Of a stretch of 64,000 nucleotides of DNA, positions 1 through 9,221 are shown piece after piece. The stretch lies in contig NZ_CP036200.1 of NCBI RefSeq assembly GCF_004295345.1, positions 124,001-188,000 on the forward strand, read 5' to 3'. Numbering within the stretch: the first letter of the stretch is position 1; each line of letters opens with the position of its first letter. Under the pieces are notes generated by a model. That model searched no databases and was not told where the DNA came from. It saw only the letters and a program-made list of their open reading frames with translations. Origin of the DNA: Shewanella maritima (lineage in GTDB: Bacteria > Pseudomonadota > Gammaproteobacteria > Enterobacterales > Shewanellaceae). A program made the position numbers and the translations under genes.

Positions 1-1
1 G

Positions 2-541
2 CGTGATTTTGTGGTGTCTATGCTGGTGATCTACAGCTTGTTAGCGATTCCACTACGCTCGTACATTCAGCCATTTATGATCATGTCAGTGATCCCATTT
101 GGTATTATTGGATCTATGCTTGGCCATATCATATTGGGGATCGACTTAAGTGCGTTGTCGGTATTTGGTATCATCGCCGCTGCCGGTGTGGTGGTGAATG
201 ACTCGCTGGTGATGGTCGATTATATCAATAACTCCCGTAAGCAAGGTGTGCCGATGCAGCAAGCTGTGCTCGATGCTGGTTGTCGCCGCTTCCGCGCAAT
301 TTTGTTGACCTCGCTAACCACCTTCATCGGTCTAGTGCCGATCATGACAGAAACCAGCATGCAGGCGCAGATGGTGATCCCAATGGCGGTATCACTGGCA
401 TTTGGTGTATTGTTCGCAACGGTAGTCACTCTGTGCTTAATCCCATGTTTGTACCTGGCAATTGAGGACATGAAAGCTATGGTTGCTAAGCTAATTGGGA
501 TATACGCGCCCCAGAAAGAACCTACACAGGCAAAAGCATAA
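2..541 (+). CDS. RND efflux transporter permease, C-terminal part (5' end outside window)
   Basis: This is the last 179 codons of an inner-membrane proton-driven RND pump of the AcrB/HAE1 type. The reading frame is already open at base 2, so the gene starts upstream. Visible features are hydrophobic helices typical of the last RND transmembrane block, the stretch GVVVNDSLVMVDYIN, and RAILLTSLTTFIGLVP, which is the conserved loop and helix near the end of this family. The protein ends in a short basic cytoplasmic tail. A hairpin terminator follows 40 bases after the stop, so this is the end of its transcription unit. The substrate cannot be told from this fragment. Confidence 0.9.
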   Translation, partial: RDFVVSMLVIYSLLAIPLRSYIQPFMIMSVIPFGIIGSMLGHIILGIDLSALSVFGIIAAAGVVVNDSLVMVDYINNSRKQGVPMQQAVLDAGCRRFRAILLTSLTTFIGLVPIMTETSMQAQMVIPMAVSLAFGVLFATVVTLCLIPCLYLAIEDMKAMVAKLIGIYAPQKEPTQAKA

Positions 542-580
542 TTAATGACTTGATCGATTAGCTTGTAGCTTTCTAAATAC

Positions 581-607
581 AAAGGTCGCCTTCACGGTGA
601 CCTTTTT
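581..607 (+). terminator. Rho-independent terminator after the RND permease
   Basis: The stem AAAGGTC-GCC pairs with GG-TGACCTTT around a TTCA loop and is followed by a run of six T. It lies 40 bases after the permease stop codon. Confidence 0.85.
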
Positions 608-741
608 TATTGCTGTTTGCATAAGGATTTGTTTGCGCTAATTTCGACTAAAGCATGTGAAGCATATCGTGCAAACTAGCTATTAATCTTCAACAAAACA
701 TTGAATAATAGAATCACTTAGTTGCGATAAATGAGAGCCTT

Positions 742-3459
742 ATGAGTCAGCGTAATATCAATGCCCTTTTCAAGCCTAAGTCAGTTGCGGTGATTGGTGC
801 TTCTAATGGCGATAAAAAAGCCGGTAAAGGTTTGATGAAAAACTTGCTATCGAGCGGATTTTCAGGACCTATTATGCCAGTTACGCCTAACTACACTTCC
901 GTGCTTGGCGTGCTCGCTTATCCAAGCATCGCAGACTTACCAATGGTGCCAGACTTAGCCGTAGTTTGTACCCACGCGAATAAAGTCCTTGGCATCATAG
1001 AGCAACTTGCTGATATTGGCTGTAAAGTTGCCGTTATTATGGCGTCAGGCATGGAGCAACTGCTTTGTGATACGAATAGCGACGTCAATGTGCTTGAGCA
1101 AATTAAAGCCAAAGCGAAAGCTAAAGGCATGCGTATTCTTGGGCCTAATAGTCTCGGTATGATTTTGCCCCCCATTGGCTTAAACGCCAGCCTTGCCCAT
1201 ACAGGCGCACAAAACGGCAAAATTGCATTTGTTTCTCAGTCGGCAGCCATTTGTACCACAGTGCTTGATTGGGCAAACAATAAAGGTATTGGGTTCTCGA
1301 GTTTTATTTCACTAGGCGACGCTGCCGATTTAGATTTTGACGAGCTTATCGACTATCTCGGGCGCGACAGTAAGACTTCTGCAATCTTACTTTACATAGA
1401 CTCCATCAGTGAAAAGCAGCACTTTTTGTCTGCTGCCCGCGCAGCTTCTCATAATAAACCCATATTGGTGATTAAATCTGGCCGCAGTAATGAAGGCATG
1501 CAAGCGGCAATGCTTCACACCGGTGGCACAGCCGGTAACGACGCTGTGTATGAAGCAGCCTTTAGACGTGCCGGTATGCTAAGAGTTGAAGATTTGGTTG
1601 ACCTGTTTGCCGCAGTTGAGAGTCTTGCTCATTCTGCACCGCTTAAAGGCGAACGTTTGGCCATTATTAGTAATGGCGGTGGCCCAGCGGTACTCGCTGC
1701 AGACGAGTTAATTATAAAAGGCGGCAAGCTTGCTAAGCTGTCACAACAAACCATTAGTGCCCTAGATGCGGTGTTACCTTCAACCTGGTCAAGACAAAAC
1801 CCAGTTGATTTGATGGGAGACGCCGCCAGTGAGCGTTATGCTAAAGCACTTGAAATCGTGATGAACGATGAAAACTGCGACGCAGTGTTAGTGCTGCACT
1901 CGCCGTCATTGTTAGGAGAAAGCCAACAAATAGCCGATGCGCTCATCGATACTATTAAGCTACATCCTAAACGCAATCAGCTTAACATTCTTACTAACTG
2001 GAGTGGTGAGGACTCAGCATATGTTGCGAGGAAACTATTCAACCAGGCCAGTATTCCAACCTATCGTACGCCTGAAGGTGCAATTAGAGCCTTTATGCAC
2101 ATGGTCGAGTTTCGTCGCAACCAAAAATTGCTGCAAGAGATCCCTGAGTCGATCCCGGCTAACATTCCGACCAATAGTGAGCTGGCACGGCAATTATTGC
2201 AACAAGCCCAAGCTAACCAACAGCTGGAAATTGAAACTCATCAAGCTGCGCCTATTCTTGCAGCCTATGGACTCAATACCATTCAAACCGAGTTTATCGA
2301 GTGTAATGATGATGTCCAAAGCATGGCGCAGCAAGCTATTAACGCCGCCAATGCTATCGGTTACCCAGTCGCGCTTAAAGTGCAATCAAAAGATGTCATG
2401 TACAAGTCTGATGTTCATGGCGTCGTACTTAACTTAAGCTCAGATGAGGACGTTGCTAATGCCACGGAGTCAGTGCTCAGGCGTGTAAACCAAGCTAACC
2501 CTCGGGCACGCATTGAAGGGATTATCATTCAGAAAATGGCACTCACAGCCGGAGCACAGGAGCTTCGAGTGGCCGTAATTAACGATGGCGTGTTTGGCTT
2601 AGCGATTTGTTTGGGTGAAGGCGGCTCAGACTGGGATCCAACACGCGATGCGGCCGTTGCACTGCCACCGCTTAATATGTCCCTTGCCCGCTATATGGTC
2701 ATTCAAGCATTAAAGAGCAATAAATTAAGAGATCGCCACCTGCCACTAGGGTTAAAAATGACCCCGCTTTGCGTCATGTTGACTCAGCTTTCACATCTGA
2801 TTATCGATTGCCCAGAGATCAATGGTATCGACATTAACCCCGTGCTAGCCGCAGGTGACAATATAACCTTGCTTGATGTCAGGCTAAGCCTTAATCCTCT
2901 TGGACAAATCCCAACAAACCGCCTTGCGATTCAGCCTTATCCCAAGGAACTTGAAGAAACGGTTACCTTAAAGAATGAACTAAAAGTAATGCTGCGCCCT
3001 ATTCTGCCTGAAGACGAGCCTAAGCATATGGACTTTGATAACTCGCTGTCTGACGAAGATAGATACAAACGCTATTTTGGTGTTCGAGCAAAGATGACCC
3101 ATGAAGAAATGGCAGTATTGACTCAAATTGATTATTCAAGGGAAATGGCATTTATTGCCACTATGTTTGATGACAAGGGTAACGAGATTACTTTAGGCGC
3201 TGTCCGCGCGTCAATCGACCCCGATAATACCGAAGCCGAGTTTGCCATGGCGGTGCGCAGCAATTACCAAGGTGTGGGTTTGGGCCGAGCATTACTGGAG
3301 AAGCTAATTCGTTACTATAAGCACAACGACACTCAAGTATTGACTGGCTTTACCATGTTTGAAAACCGCAGTATGGCAAACCTGGCAAAGTCACTGGGGT
3401 TTGATGTCAGCTTTGATATGGAAGAGCAGCTGATCAAAATGGACATGAAGCTTAAGTAA
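742..3459 (+). CDS. Pat/PatZ-type protein lysine acetyltransferase: acyl-CoA synthetase (ADP-forming)-like domains fused to GNAT
   Basis: A 905-residue protein of the Pat/PatZ (YfiQ) family, usually about 890 residues, which acetylates lysines such as that of acetyl-CoA synthetase. Residues 1-460 hold the CoA-binding and succinyl-CoA-ligase-like domains (SVAVIGASNGDKKAGKG near the start, ILGPNSLGM and FVSQSAAICTTVLDW). Residues 490-710 are an ATP-grasp-like domain (YPVALKVQSKDVMYKSDVHG). Residues 735-905 are a GNAT domain with the acetyl-CoA loop NYQGVGLGRALLEKL. In E. coli the order is tapT-patZ-pssA; here tapT and pssA lie about 5 kb downstream, so the old neighbourhood is partly kept. Start ATG follows a weak GAG-rich site. 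The family call is strong; the target is inferred from relatives. Confidence 0.9.
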   Translation: MSQRNINALFKPKSVAVIGASNGDKKAGKGLMKNLLSSGFSGPIMPVTPNYTSVLGVLAYPSIADLPMVPDLAVVCTHANKVLGIIEQLADIGCKVAVIMASGMEQLLCDTNSDVNVLEQIKAKAKAKGMRILGPNSLGMILPPIGLNASLAHTGAQNGKIAFVSQSAAICTTVLDWANNKGIGFSSFISLGDAADLDFDELIDYLGRDSKTSAILLYIDSISEKQHFLSAARAASHNKPILVIKSGRSNEGMQAAMLHTGGTAGNDAVYEAAFRRAGMLRVEDLVDLFAAVESLAHSAPLKGERLAIISNGGGPAVLAADELIIKGGKLAKLSQQTISALDAVLPSTWSRQNPVDLMGDAASERYAKALEIVMNDENCDAVLVLHSPSLLGESQQIADALIDTIKLHPKRNQLNILTNWSGEDSAYVARKLFNQASIPTYRTPEGAIRAFMHMVEFRRNQKLLQEIPESIPANIPTNSELARQLLQQAQANQQLEIETHQAAPILAAYGLNTIQTEFIECNDDVQSMAQQAINAANAIGYPVALKVQSKDVMYKSDVHGVVLNLSSDEDVANATESVLRRVNQANPRARIEGIIIQKMALTAGAQELRVAVINDGVFGLAICLGEGGSDWDPTRDAAVALPPLNMSLARYMVIQALKSNKLRDRHLPLGLKMTPLCVMLTQLSHLIIDCPEINGIDINPVLAAGDNITLLDVRLSLNPLGQIPTNRLAIQPYPKELEETVTLKNELKVMLRPILPEDEPKHMDFDNSLSDEDRYKRYFGVRAKMTHEEMAVLTQIDYSREMAFIATMFDDKGNEITLGAVRASIDPDNTEAEFAMAVRSNYQGVGLGRALLEKLIRYYKHNDTQVLTGFTMFENRSMANLAKSLGFDVSFDMEEQLIKMDMKLK

Positions 3460-3476
3460 TTGAATTGCCATGAATC

Positions 3477-3516
3477 AAAAAAGACCAGCACCTAAAGCAG
3501 ATACTGGTCTTTTTTA
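3477..3516. terminator. Bidirectional terminator between convergent pat-like and GGDEF genes
   Basis: AAAAAAGACCAG pairs with CTGGTCTTTTTT, leaving a 14-base loop. There is an A run on one side and a T run on the other, so it can serve both converging genes. Confidence 0.85.
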
Positions 3517-3576
3517 CACGAAAGCGTTTTTCAATCTAATGAGGTACCAAGTGTTCGAAATTAGCATTTAACACAG

Positions 3577-4596
3577 TTAGTATTTAACACAGTTTCGCCC
3601 TGAAGCTTTAGCGTTATAAAGCTGCTCGTCTGCACGAGCTAACAAGGTGTCCATATCATCACCATTTTGAATCGCTGCAACACCGATTGAAATGGTTATG
3701 TGTCCGAGTTGCTGTTTATTCTCTTTGCCAATGGTTAATTGCTTCTGAGCAATGCGTTGGCGTATCTTCTCTGCTACGGTTACCGCGTCGCTAAGTTTGG
3801 TATCCGGCAACAAAATAACAAACTCTTCGCCGCCATAACGTGCAACAAAATCTTCACCTTTAACCGCTTGTTTAAGCGCCAGCGCCACATAGGCTAACAC
3901 CTTGTCGCCAACTAAGTGTCCATAGGTGTCATTAAACTGCTTGAAATGATCAATATCGAGCACCATCAAGCTGCAACCTACATGCTGTTCATTAAACAAG
4001 GTCACTTGATCAGTAGCGAACATCTCATAGGCTCGACGATTGTTAAGCGAGGTTAGCTCATCAGTCATTGCAACCTTACTTAGGTTTTCCATTTCACCTT
4101 TCAAACTTGTAAGCTCACTGCCGAGCGTGTCCAGAGATTGCTTCATTTCCTTATTTGTCGCGAGCACGCTTTCGACCTCGGATGCAAGACTAACAATGAG
4201 GTTATTAAGCGTTTCTGGTGTTGGGTCTTGCTGCAATTCGTCACCAAATTTGTTCAAGTTGGTCGAAAAAGCTTCAGTACCTGTGCTTAGTTGCTCTATC
4301 TTGTTAAATAGGCTGTTGATCAGGATTTGCGTCTCGATTTGAACATTTTCAATCACTTCAGGTGAGCGCTCTTCAATAAAGCGATTATACAAGCCATGAT
4401 TGACCTCAGCAGTAAACACAACTTCATTAGCGATTAATCCATCAATTGCACGTTTAAGATTGAGGTTAGTTTCAGCAAAATACTCAAACCAAACAGCATA
4501 ATTTGCTGGAGTGACGGGGATATTCAGTGATGCCATTTGCGGCACTGCCAAGCGCAGAATGTCAGCTGTTTGTTCTAAGTTTTTGTTGTTATTCAT
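3577..4596 (-). CDS. Diguanylate cyclase (GGDEF domain), soluble
   Basis: Makes c-di-GMP from two GTP. The C-terminal 165 residues are a full GGDEF domain with DELTSLNNRRAYE at its start, DIDHFKQFNDTYGHLVGD (metal and nucleotide site) and the signature GGEEF. The inhibitory I-site position five residues before GGEEF reads KGED and not RxxD, so product inhibition may be weak. The N-terminal 170 residues have no membrane segment or known sensor; they are helical with PANYAVWFEYF near residue 30 and a coiled-coil stretch before the cyclase. I chose the ATG at 4596 because GGGTGA lies 10 bases upstream; in-frame starts up to 4644 have no ribosome site. Input signal unknown. Confidence 0.85.
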   Translation of the reverse strand: MNNNKNLEQTADILRLAVPQMASLNIPVTPANYAVWFEYFAETNLNLKRAIDGLIANEVVFTAEVNHGLYNRFIEERSPEVIENVQIETQILINSLFNKIEQLSTGTEAFSTNLNKFGDELQQDPTPETLNNLIVSLASEVESVLATNKEMKQSLDTLGSELTSLKGEMENLSKVAMTDELTSLNNRRAYEMFATDQVTLFNEQHVGCSLMVLDIDHFKQFNDTYGHLVGDKVLAYVALALKQAVKGEDFVARYGGEEFVILLPDTKLSDAVTVAEKIRQRIAQKQLTIGKENKQQLGHITISIGVAAIQNGDDMDTLLARADEQLYNAKASGRNCVKY

Positions 4597-4862
4597 AGTA
4601 GTTACGTCACCCAGTATAACGCGCATTTTATAACGCAGATGCAATATTTTATGTCATATTTTGAAACAAAAAACAAATGATATAAATACAACTAACCGGC
4701 TACAGATTATGTTTTAAACACACAGATTTACTAGGTGCTTTTTTGTATCTGCGAATGCTGAAAGCTAAGCTATATTTATTTTTAAATTATTTAACCCTTT
4801 TTCTGTTCGGCTGCGTTTATAGCAATAAAACTACCCAATGATATGTTATGCAAGGAACTATT

Positions 4863-5458
4863 ATGACCTATAACAAGACATCAACTACTTTTGCGCTACC
4901 AATTCAATCAAGCATTGCCTCTTATATCGGCTCATCAAAAAAGCTACTTGCTGCTTTGACAATTGCCACAACAGCACTGCTTTCGGGCTGTGCAAGTACC
5001 GATTCAAGTGAGCAAGTATCGTTGAACACATATGTTTACCAACCTACGACTCATGCTCCTATCGAATCTATCAAGATGTTTCCTGCACCAGTTTCTGGCA
5101 TGAAGCAACATATCATTGAAATGCCGCCGTTAACCGATGAGTCCAGGTATATGGTTGAGTTTCAACTTGGTAAAACAATGCTTGCAGACTGTAATCTGCG
5201 CGGTCTTTGGGGGAGCTAGCCACAAGAAACCTTGAGGGCTGGGGTTATAGCTACTATGAATTAACCGATTATTCGCCTGGCATGTCGACCATGATGATGT
5301 GTAATGAACCAAAAACTAACAAGTTCATTCCAATCAATGAGCCATTTACGATTAAATACGACAGCCGTTTACCTAAGGTATTTTACCTGCCAGCTGATGT
5401 AGAACTTAAGTATCGAGTTTGGCAAACGGGTGATCAATACCAAGACTCAAACAAATAG
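4863..5458 (+). pseudogene. eco: Ecotin-like serine protease inhibitor, lipoprotein signal, interrupted by a -1 frameshift
   Basis: Ecotin is a periplasmic dimeric inhibitor of trypsin-fold proteases. The first frame (to 5219) carries a signal with lipobox LLSGC, then GMKQHIIEMPPL and ADCNL. The second frame (from about 5207) continues with LEGWGYSYYELTDYSP, the reactive loop STMMMC and the C-terminal KYRVWQT, all matching E. coli ecotin in order. Adding one G to the GGGGG run at 5209-5213 joins the frames into 198 residues with no gap against the family. Start ATG 4863 follows AAGGA by six bases. Known ecotins usually have a type I signal; the lipobox implies membrane anchoring. Real mutation or sequencing error cannot be decided here. 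Confidence 0.85.
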
Positions 5459-5545
5459 CTACCAATAGTTCAAAAGATAAAACTAGTTTTAATAAGCTGA
5501 GCGTCACGGTATTGAACTGTTGAAACTAGCAAGGTTTACTTTGTG

Positions 5546-5590
5546 AAAAATAGCGAGACAAATCTACCTAAGGTTGGTCTCGCTATTTTT
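5546..5590. terminator. Bidirectional terminator between ecotin and the 91-residue gene
   Basis: A 14-base perfect stem, AAAAATAGCGAGAC with GTCTCGCTATTTTT, has a 17-base loop that itself contains CTACC/GGTTG. A and T runs on the outer sides fit the convergent genes. Confidence 0.85.
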
Positions 5591-5608
5591 GTGCAAACCG
5601 TAATGAGG

Positions 5609-5884
5609 CTAATAGCGGCGAATACGCACTACTTGCATCACTTCAACCTCAAACCCCGCAACCTGTTCTACTGCTGGGTAGTACACTAAACTGACTTTCT
5701 GCCCCGCCAGACTTTTATACTTTTTAGTGCGCTTGTACTTAAATGGGACTTGATAGCCTTTTAGCATTAACGTTTGAATAAACCACTCTCCCTGCTCTCT
5801 TTGAGTATGAGATTCAACCGTTAACCCTTCGCTGTGGATCAATTTGTCGTGCTTTTTAAGTAGTTCTTCTGCTTGTGGTTTCAT
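5609..5884 (-). CDS. Small conserved-looking hypothetical protein
   Basis: I do not recognise this 91-residue protein. It is basic and soluble, with no signal peptide or membrane helix. It starts with a charged helix (KPQAEELLKKHDKL) and is followed by a beta-rich part containing KGYQVPFKYKRTKKYKSLAG and ending VMQVVRIRRY. It is 57 bases downstream of the RecQ-like helicase on the same strand and could be read through from it, then ends at a shared terminator. Codon use and spacing look like a real gene. Function unknown. Confidence 0.65.
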   Translation of the reverse strand: MKPQAEELLKKHDKLIHSEGLTVESHTQREQGEWFIQTLMLKGYQVPFKYKRTKKYKSLAGQKVSLVYYPAVEQVAGFEVEVMQVVRIRRY

Positions 5885-5941
5885 CGTTATTGAATATTTT
5901 ACTAGGTTACTGTGTTACTCAATTTATGTTGCTCGGCGCAC

Positions 5942-7915
5942 TTAAGCCAGTTTTTTCACTTGAGCCAAGACATGTTCAAAACGAATATGCTGACATGTGG
6001 CAAACCCTGTTAGCTGGCGTACTTTAGCCCTCGAATATCTTGGCATCACCATGCCAATCAGGAATTTAGTTTTGGTATAAGCATCGGGCGCACTAAAGCC
6101 TTTATCCTGGGCTAACTGGCAAAATTCGTCGATATAACCCTTGATGATTTGATCGTTCAACACAGCTGATTGCTGAGTTTCAGGCAACACTTGAGCATTA
6201 CCCAGACACACGCTACAACGCCCGCATTGTACCGCTGCGTTATGATCATCAAAATACTGTGCTAGGCGATAACTGATACATTGGTCAGTTTCGAAAAACG
6301 CGACCAACGCATGGATGCGAGCGATTTCTTTGTGCTCGGTATCAGCAAAATACGCAGTTAACTCATCGACTAAATTGTTTTCGGCGAGTAACTGCTGATT
6401 CACCTTATAGACCTGGGTGATTTTTTTAGTCTCTAGGCTAATCATATTTTTTTCAGATAAATACTCTAGCGCGGCTACCACGCGAGAGCGCTCGTGACCA
6501 AAGGTTTGTTGCAGTGCATTAAAGTCTAACTGTCCCCAGATTTTCTTAAATGCTGTGAACTCAAATATTTGTTTTAAGAATTGCTGGCGTTCGGCATTAA
6601 ATTTAGCCAAGATCTCAGATTCGCTTAGCTCAAACTTATACTTAAAATCGGCGAAATAGGCGTAACTGGCCTGAAGCACGCCGCGAATTTCCAACTGAAC
6701 CAACAAGGTTTTTAATGTTAAAAGTCGGATATTGGTTTGGCTAGAAATAGCGCTTTCTTGCATTTCCCAAACGCCAGAATCAACATTATGATGAATTATT
6801 TTGATTAGTTCAGCTATATCATCTTTCTGAGGTGTATCACCATAAACAAAATTCTCAATGGTATTAATGCCATCTTTGTTAGCAAGCGTAATACACTGTG
6901 AATCTTTACCATCACGCCCTGCTCTGCCGATTTCCTGACTATAATTTTCAATGGACTTAGGCAGGTCATAATGAATAACAAAACGAATATCACTTTTGTC
7001 TACACCCATACCAAATGCGATGGTTGCAACAATTATATTCACAGCACCTGACATAAAATCATCTTGAATTTGTTCACGCTGCGACGTATCCAGGCCTGCG
7101 TGGTATGCCTGAGCCTCAATGCCATTACTCGTTAAAAAACTCGCAAGATCTTCAGCGCTTTGCTGCAACGTCACGTACACAATACCGGCATTACCTTGTT
7201 GCTGATGAGGTGTAATTGAAGCCAGTAATTGCTGACGCTTGTGATGTTCAGGTGTTGCCATGACTTGCAGGTGCAGATTGCTGCGCTCAAATCCAGTTTG
7301 CACTATGCACTGTTCATTTATGCCAAATTTGGCAGCCATATCAAGTTTAACTTGTCTTTTGGCCGTTGCTGTTAACAATAAAACCTGAGCAATATTAAAC
7401 TCTGTACGGATTTGCGGCAGCTTTAGATAGTCAGGTCTAAAATTATGTCCCCACTCAGAAATACAGTGCGCTTCATCAACCACTAACATCGAAATCGCAA
7501 TAGAGCTAAGAAAACGCCTAAATCGTTCATTTTTAAATCGCTCTACTGACACCATCAAAATTTTAATTTGCCCTTCTCTAACCCCTTGCATGACATCTTT
7601 GGTCTGCTCAAACGTTAAGGTTGAGTCAATACTCGCGGCACTAACCCCTTTGCTCGCTAAAAACGCCAGTTGATCTTTCATCAGCGCAAGCAGCGGCGAA
7701 ACTACCAAGGTGACATTAGGTAAACATAAAGCACTGAATTGATAACAAAGTGATTTGCCTGAACCTGTTGGGAATATTGCCAGTGAAGATTGCCCTGCGA
7801 GCAAGTGTTGGATAACCTGCTTTTGACCAAGATTAAACTGGCTGAAGCCAAACCACTGCTGCAGCTGCGACTCAAGATGAAGGTTATCTGGTTGATTGAA
7901 AGTGTTATTTGACAT
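5942..7915 (-). CDS. RecQ-family ATP-dependent DNA helicase
   Basis: A superfamily 2 3'-5' DNA helicase of 657 residues. Motifs in order: QKQVIQHLLAGQ, Walker A FPTGSGKSLCYQ, the DEAH box VVDEAHCISEWGH, TATAKRQV, the C-terminal lobe with YHAGLDTSQREQIQDDF, ATIAFGMGVDKSDIRFVIH and QEIGRAGRDG. After residue 500 there is a zinc-binding module with CGRCSVC, as in RecQ. I see no clear HRDC domain; the C-terminus is a family-specific helical region. This places it with the shorter RecQ-like group and not with canonical recQ. Start: ATG 7915 has AAGGGAG ten bases upstream; the ATG at 7924 is too close to that site. Probably acts in recombination repair (inferred). Confidence 0.88.
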   Translation of the reverse strand: MSNNTFNQPDNLHLESQLQQWFGFSQFNLGQKQVIQHLLAGQSSLAIFPTGSGKSLCYQFSALCLPNVTLVVSPLLALMKDQLAFLASKGVSAASIDSTLTFEQTKDVMQGVREGQIKILMVSVERFKNERFRRFLSSIAISMLVVDEAHCISEWGHNFRPDYLKLPQIRTEFNIAQVLLLTATAKRQVKLDMAAKFGINEQCIVQTGFERSNLHLQVMATPEHHKRQQLLASITPHQQQGNAGIVYVTLQQSAEDLASFLTSNGIEAQAYHAGLDTSQREQIQDDFMSGAVNIIVATIAFGMGVDKSDIRFVIHYDLPKSIENYSQEIGRAGRDGKDSQCITLANKDGINTIENFVYGDTPQKDDIAELIKIIHHNVDSGVWEMQESAISSQTNIRLLTLKTLLVQLEIRGVLQASYAYFADFKYKFELSESEILAKFNAERQQFLKQIFEFTAFKKIWGQLDFNALQQTFGHERSRVVAALEYLSEKNMISLETKKITQVYKVNQQLLAENNLVDELTAYFADTEHKEIARIHALVAFFETDQCISYRLAQYFDDHNAAVQCGRCSVCLGNAQVLPETQQSAVLNDQIIKGYIDEFCQLAQDKGFSAPDAYTKTKFLIGMVMPRYSRAKVRQLTGFATCQHIRFEHVLAQVKKLA

Positions 7916-7998
7916 GTTGAGCATACTCCCTTGCCTCAAGTAAAAAGTAAGCTGCTAGGTAATAGCAGCTTAACGAGTGAGTATAACCACTGCTCAAT

Positions 7999-8331
7999 TT
8001 AAGCTTTACGGGCAATATACTGATTGATCATCTTAGTGAGCATATCTTCAAAACCATCGATGACGTTATCTAGCTCTATAGTTAGCATGCTCAAGTATTT
8101 TTGCGCTTGTTGTTCAGTGAGACTTTTGCCATTTAGCGTAAACTGAATTTCAGGTTTTGATTTATCAAACCTAGGCACAACCTGCCATTTGTAGTGAACA
8201 TTGCCTTTCGCTGCCAGCGCTTTTTGAACCAAAAGGCAAAATGCTTCAATATGATCAACACCATCCGGCCCTAAACACCCAGGTTCAAGCCGATACAAGA
8301 TGGTAAGTTGCTTAACTGCTTCATTTGCCAT
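7999..8331 (-). CDS. Hypothetical protein, 110 residues
   Basis: Not recognised. A small soluble protein: a first half with LTILYRLEPGCLGPDG and a helix HIEAFCLLVQKALAAKG, a middle strand WQVVPRFDKSKPEIQFTLNG, and a C-terminal helix ending in DMLTKMINQYIARKA. There is no signal peptide or membrane segment. It lies between tapT and the RecQ-like gene on the same strand with gaps of about 60-85 bases, so it may share a transcript with them. Start ATG is unambiguous. Confidence 0.65.
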   Translation of the reverse strand: MANEAVKQLTILYRLEPGCLGPDGVDHIEAFCLLVQKALAAKGNVHYKWQVVPRFDKSKPEIQFTLNGKSLTEQQAQKYLSMLTIELDNVIDGFEDMLTKMINQYIARKA

Positions 8332-8393
8332 GGTCTAATTATTCTCGTAATTCTTCTTTTTACTCAATCTTACGCAATCTTATATAAGTACCA

Positions 8394-9221
8394 CTAACTT
8401 CTACTGGCAGCCTTTTTAACCGCATCGTTAAAGTTATTGATGTATAGCTCAATTGGCTTGATTATCTCTTTTTGCCTGCGGTTACGCCCAAGCAATGAAG
8501 ATTCTACAAATAAATCAAACCAAGCCGTCAACGCCGCACCATTTTCTCGCTCACCAGCGGCTTCGAGCGCAAGCGCTGCAACCTCGGCAGTACCGAGTTG
8601 GAACTCATGGCTTCCTTTACGTAGCGCATAGGTAGCAAGTTGCGATGGCGCGATAGAAAGTACACTAAGTGTATGCAAATACGGGCTTTTACGAAACATC
8701 TTAATCGCTTGACGCCAGCTGCCATCCAAAAACACCAATAACGGCTTTTTATCTGGCGCTAAAACGCTTGCATCTATTTGGTTATAAATCGCCTGCTGTG
8801 ACCCGATATACTGCTCTGGGAACACCAAAAACACCTGATATTGCGGATCGGCAAGTTGCGCTAGCATGTCAGGGTTTGGCTCTGTGCGCGACCACAAATA
8901 TGCCGAAGTATTAGGAATAAGATCGGCAATCAAGCGACCACTATTTGTCGGTTTTAGCACTTCATCGTCGTACATAATTAGCATGACACTAATATTAGTG
9001 GACAAGAACTTACGATGCTCGCAGGTACAAAATTGCACGCCAAGTAGGCATTTAGGGCAGCGTATTAACTTTTTACCACGCGCAGTAAACGGCTTAGTTG
9101 ATAACGCCTTGCGATAATTATAAAGCCTGTGCACAGCATGCACAGGCTCTTTAATTGCAGGAGACGTTTTTAGCAGCTGCTCTACAACGTCTACTTGAGG
9201 TGGTTTATTGGAGCTACGCAT
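8394..9221 (-). CDS. tapT: DTW-domain tRNA-uridine aminocarboxypropyltransferase
   Basis: DTW proteins transfer the 3-amino-3-carboxypropyl group of S-adenosylmethionine to uridine in the tRNA variable loop (acp3U). This 275-residue protein has a cysteine cluster CPKCLLGVQFCTC (about residues 55-67) and the conserved block LLVFLDGSWRQAIKMFRKSPYL, where the family D-T-W motif reads D-G-S-W, as in other members. It ends in SSLLGRNRR, which is also typical. Its ATG overlaps the pssA stop as TAATG, so the two are translationally coupled, and the E. coli homologue yfiP is also close to pssA. Family call is firm; the exact tRNA target is inferred. Confidence 0.85.
   Translation of the reverse strand: MRSSNKPPQVDVVEQLLKTSPAIKEPVHAVHRLYNYRKALSTKPFTARGKKLIRCPKCLLGVQFCTCEHRKFLSTNISVMLIMYDDEVLKPTNSGRLIADLIPNTSAYLWSRTEPNPDMLAQLADPQYQVFLVFPEQYIGSQQAIYNQIDASVLAPDKKPLLVFLDGSWRQAIKMFRKSPYLHTLSVLSIAPSQLATYALRKGSHEFQLGTAEVAALALEAAGERENGAALTAWFDLFVESSLLGRNRRQKEIIKPIELYINNFNDAVKKAASRS

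Noticed and set aside
220..582. 120-codon open frame opposite the RND permease
   Set aside because: Lies fully antisense to a well-supported gene and has no family features; shadow frame.
5205..5220. Programmed -1 frameshift in ecotin
   Set aside because: The zero-frame codons ctt-tgg-ggg do not form an X-XXY-YYZ slippery heptamer, and no family member is known to use one; a lost G in the run explains it better.
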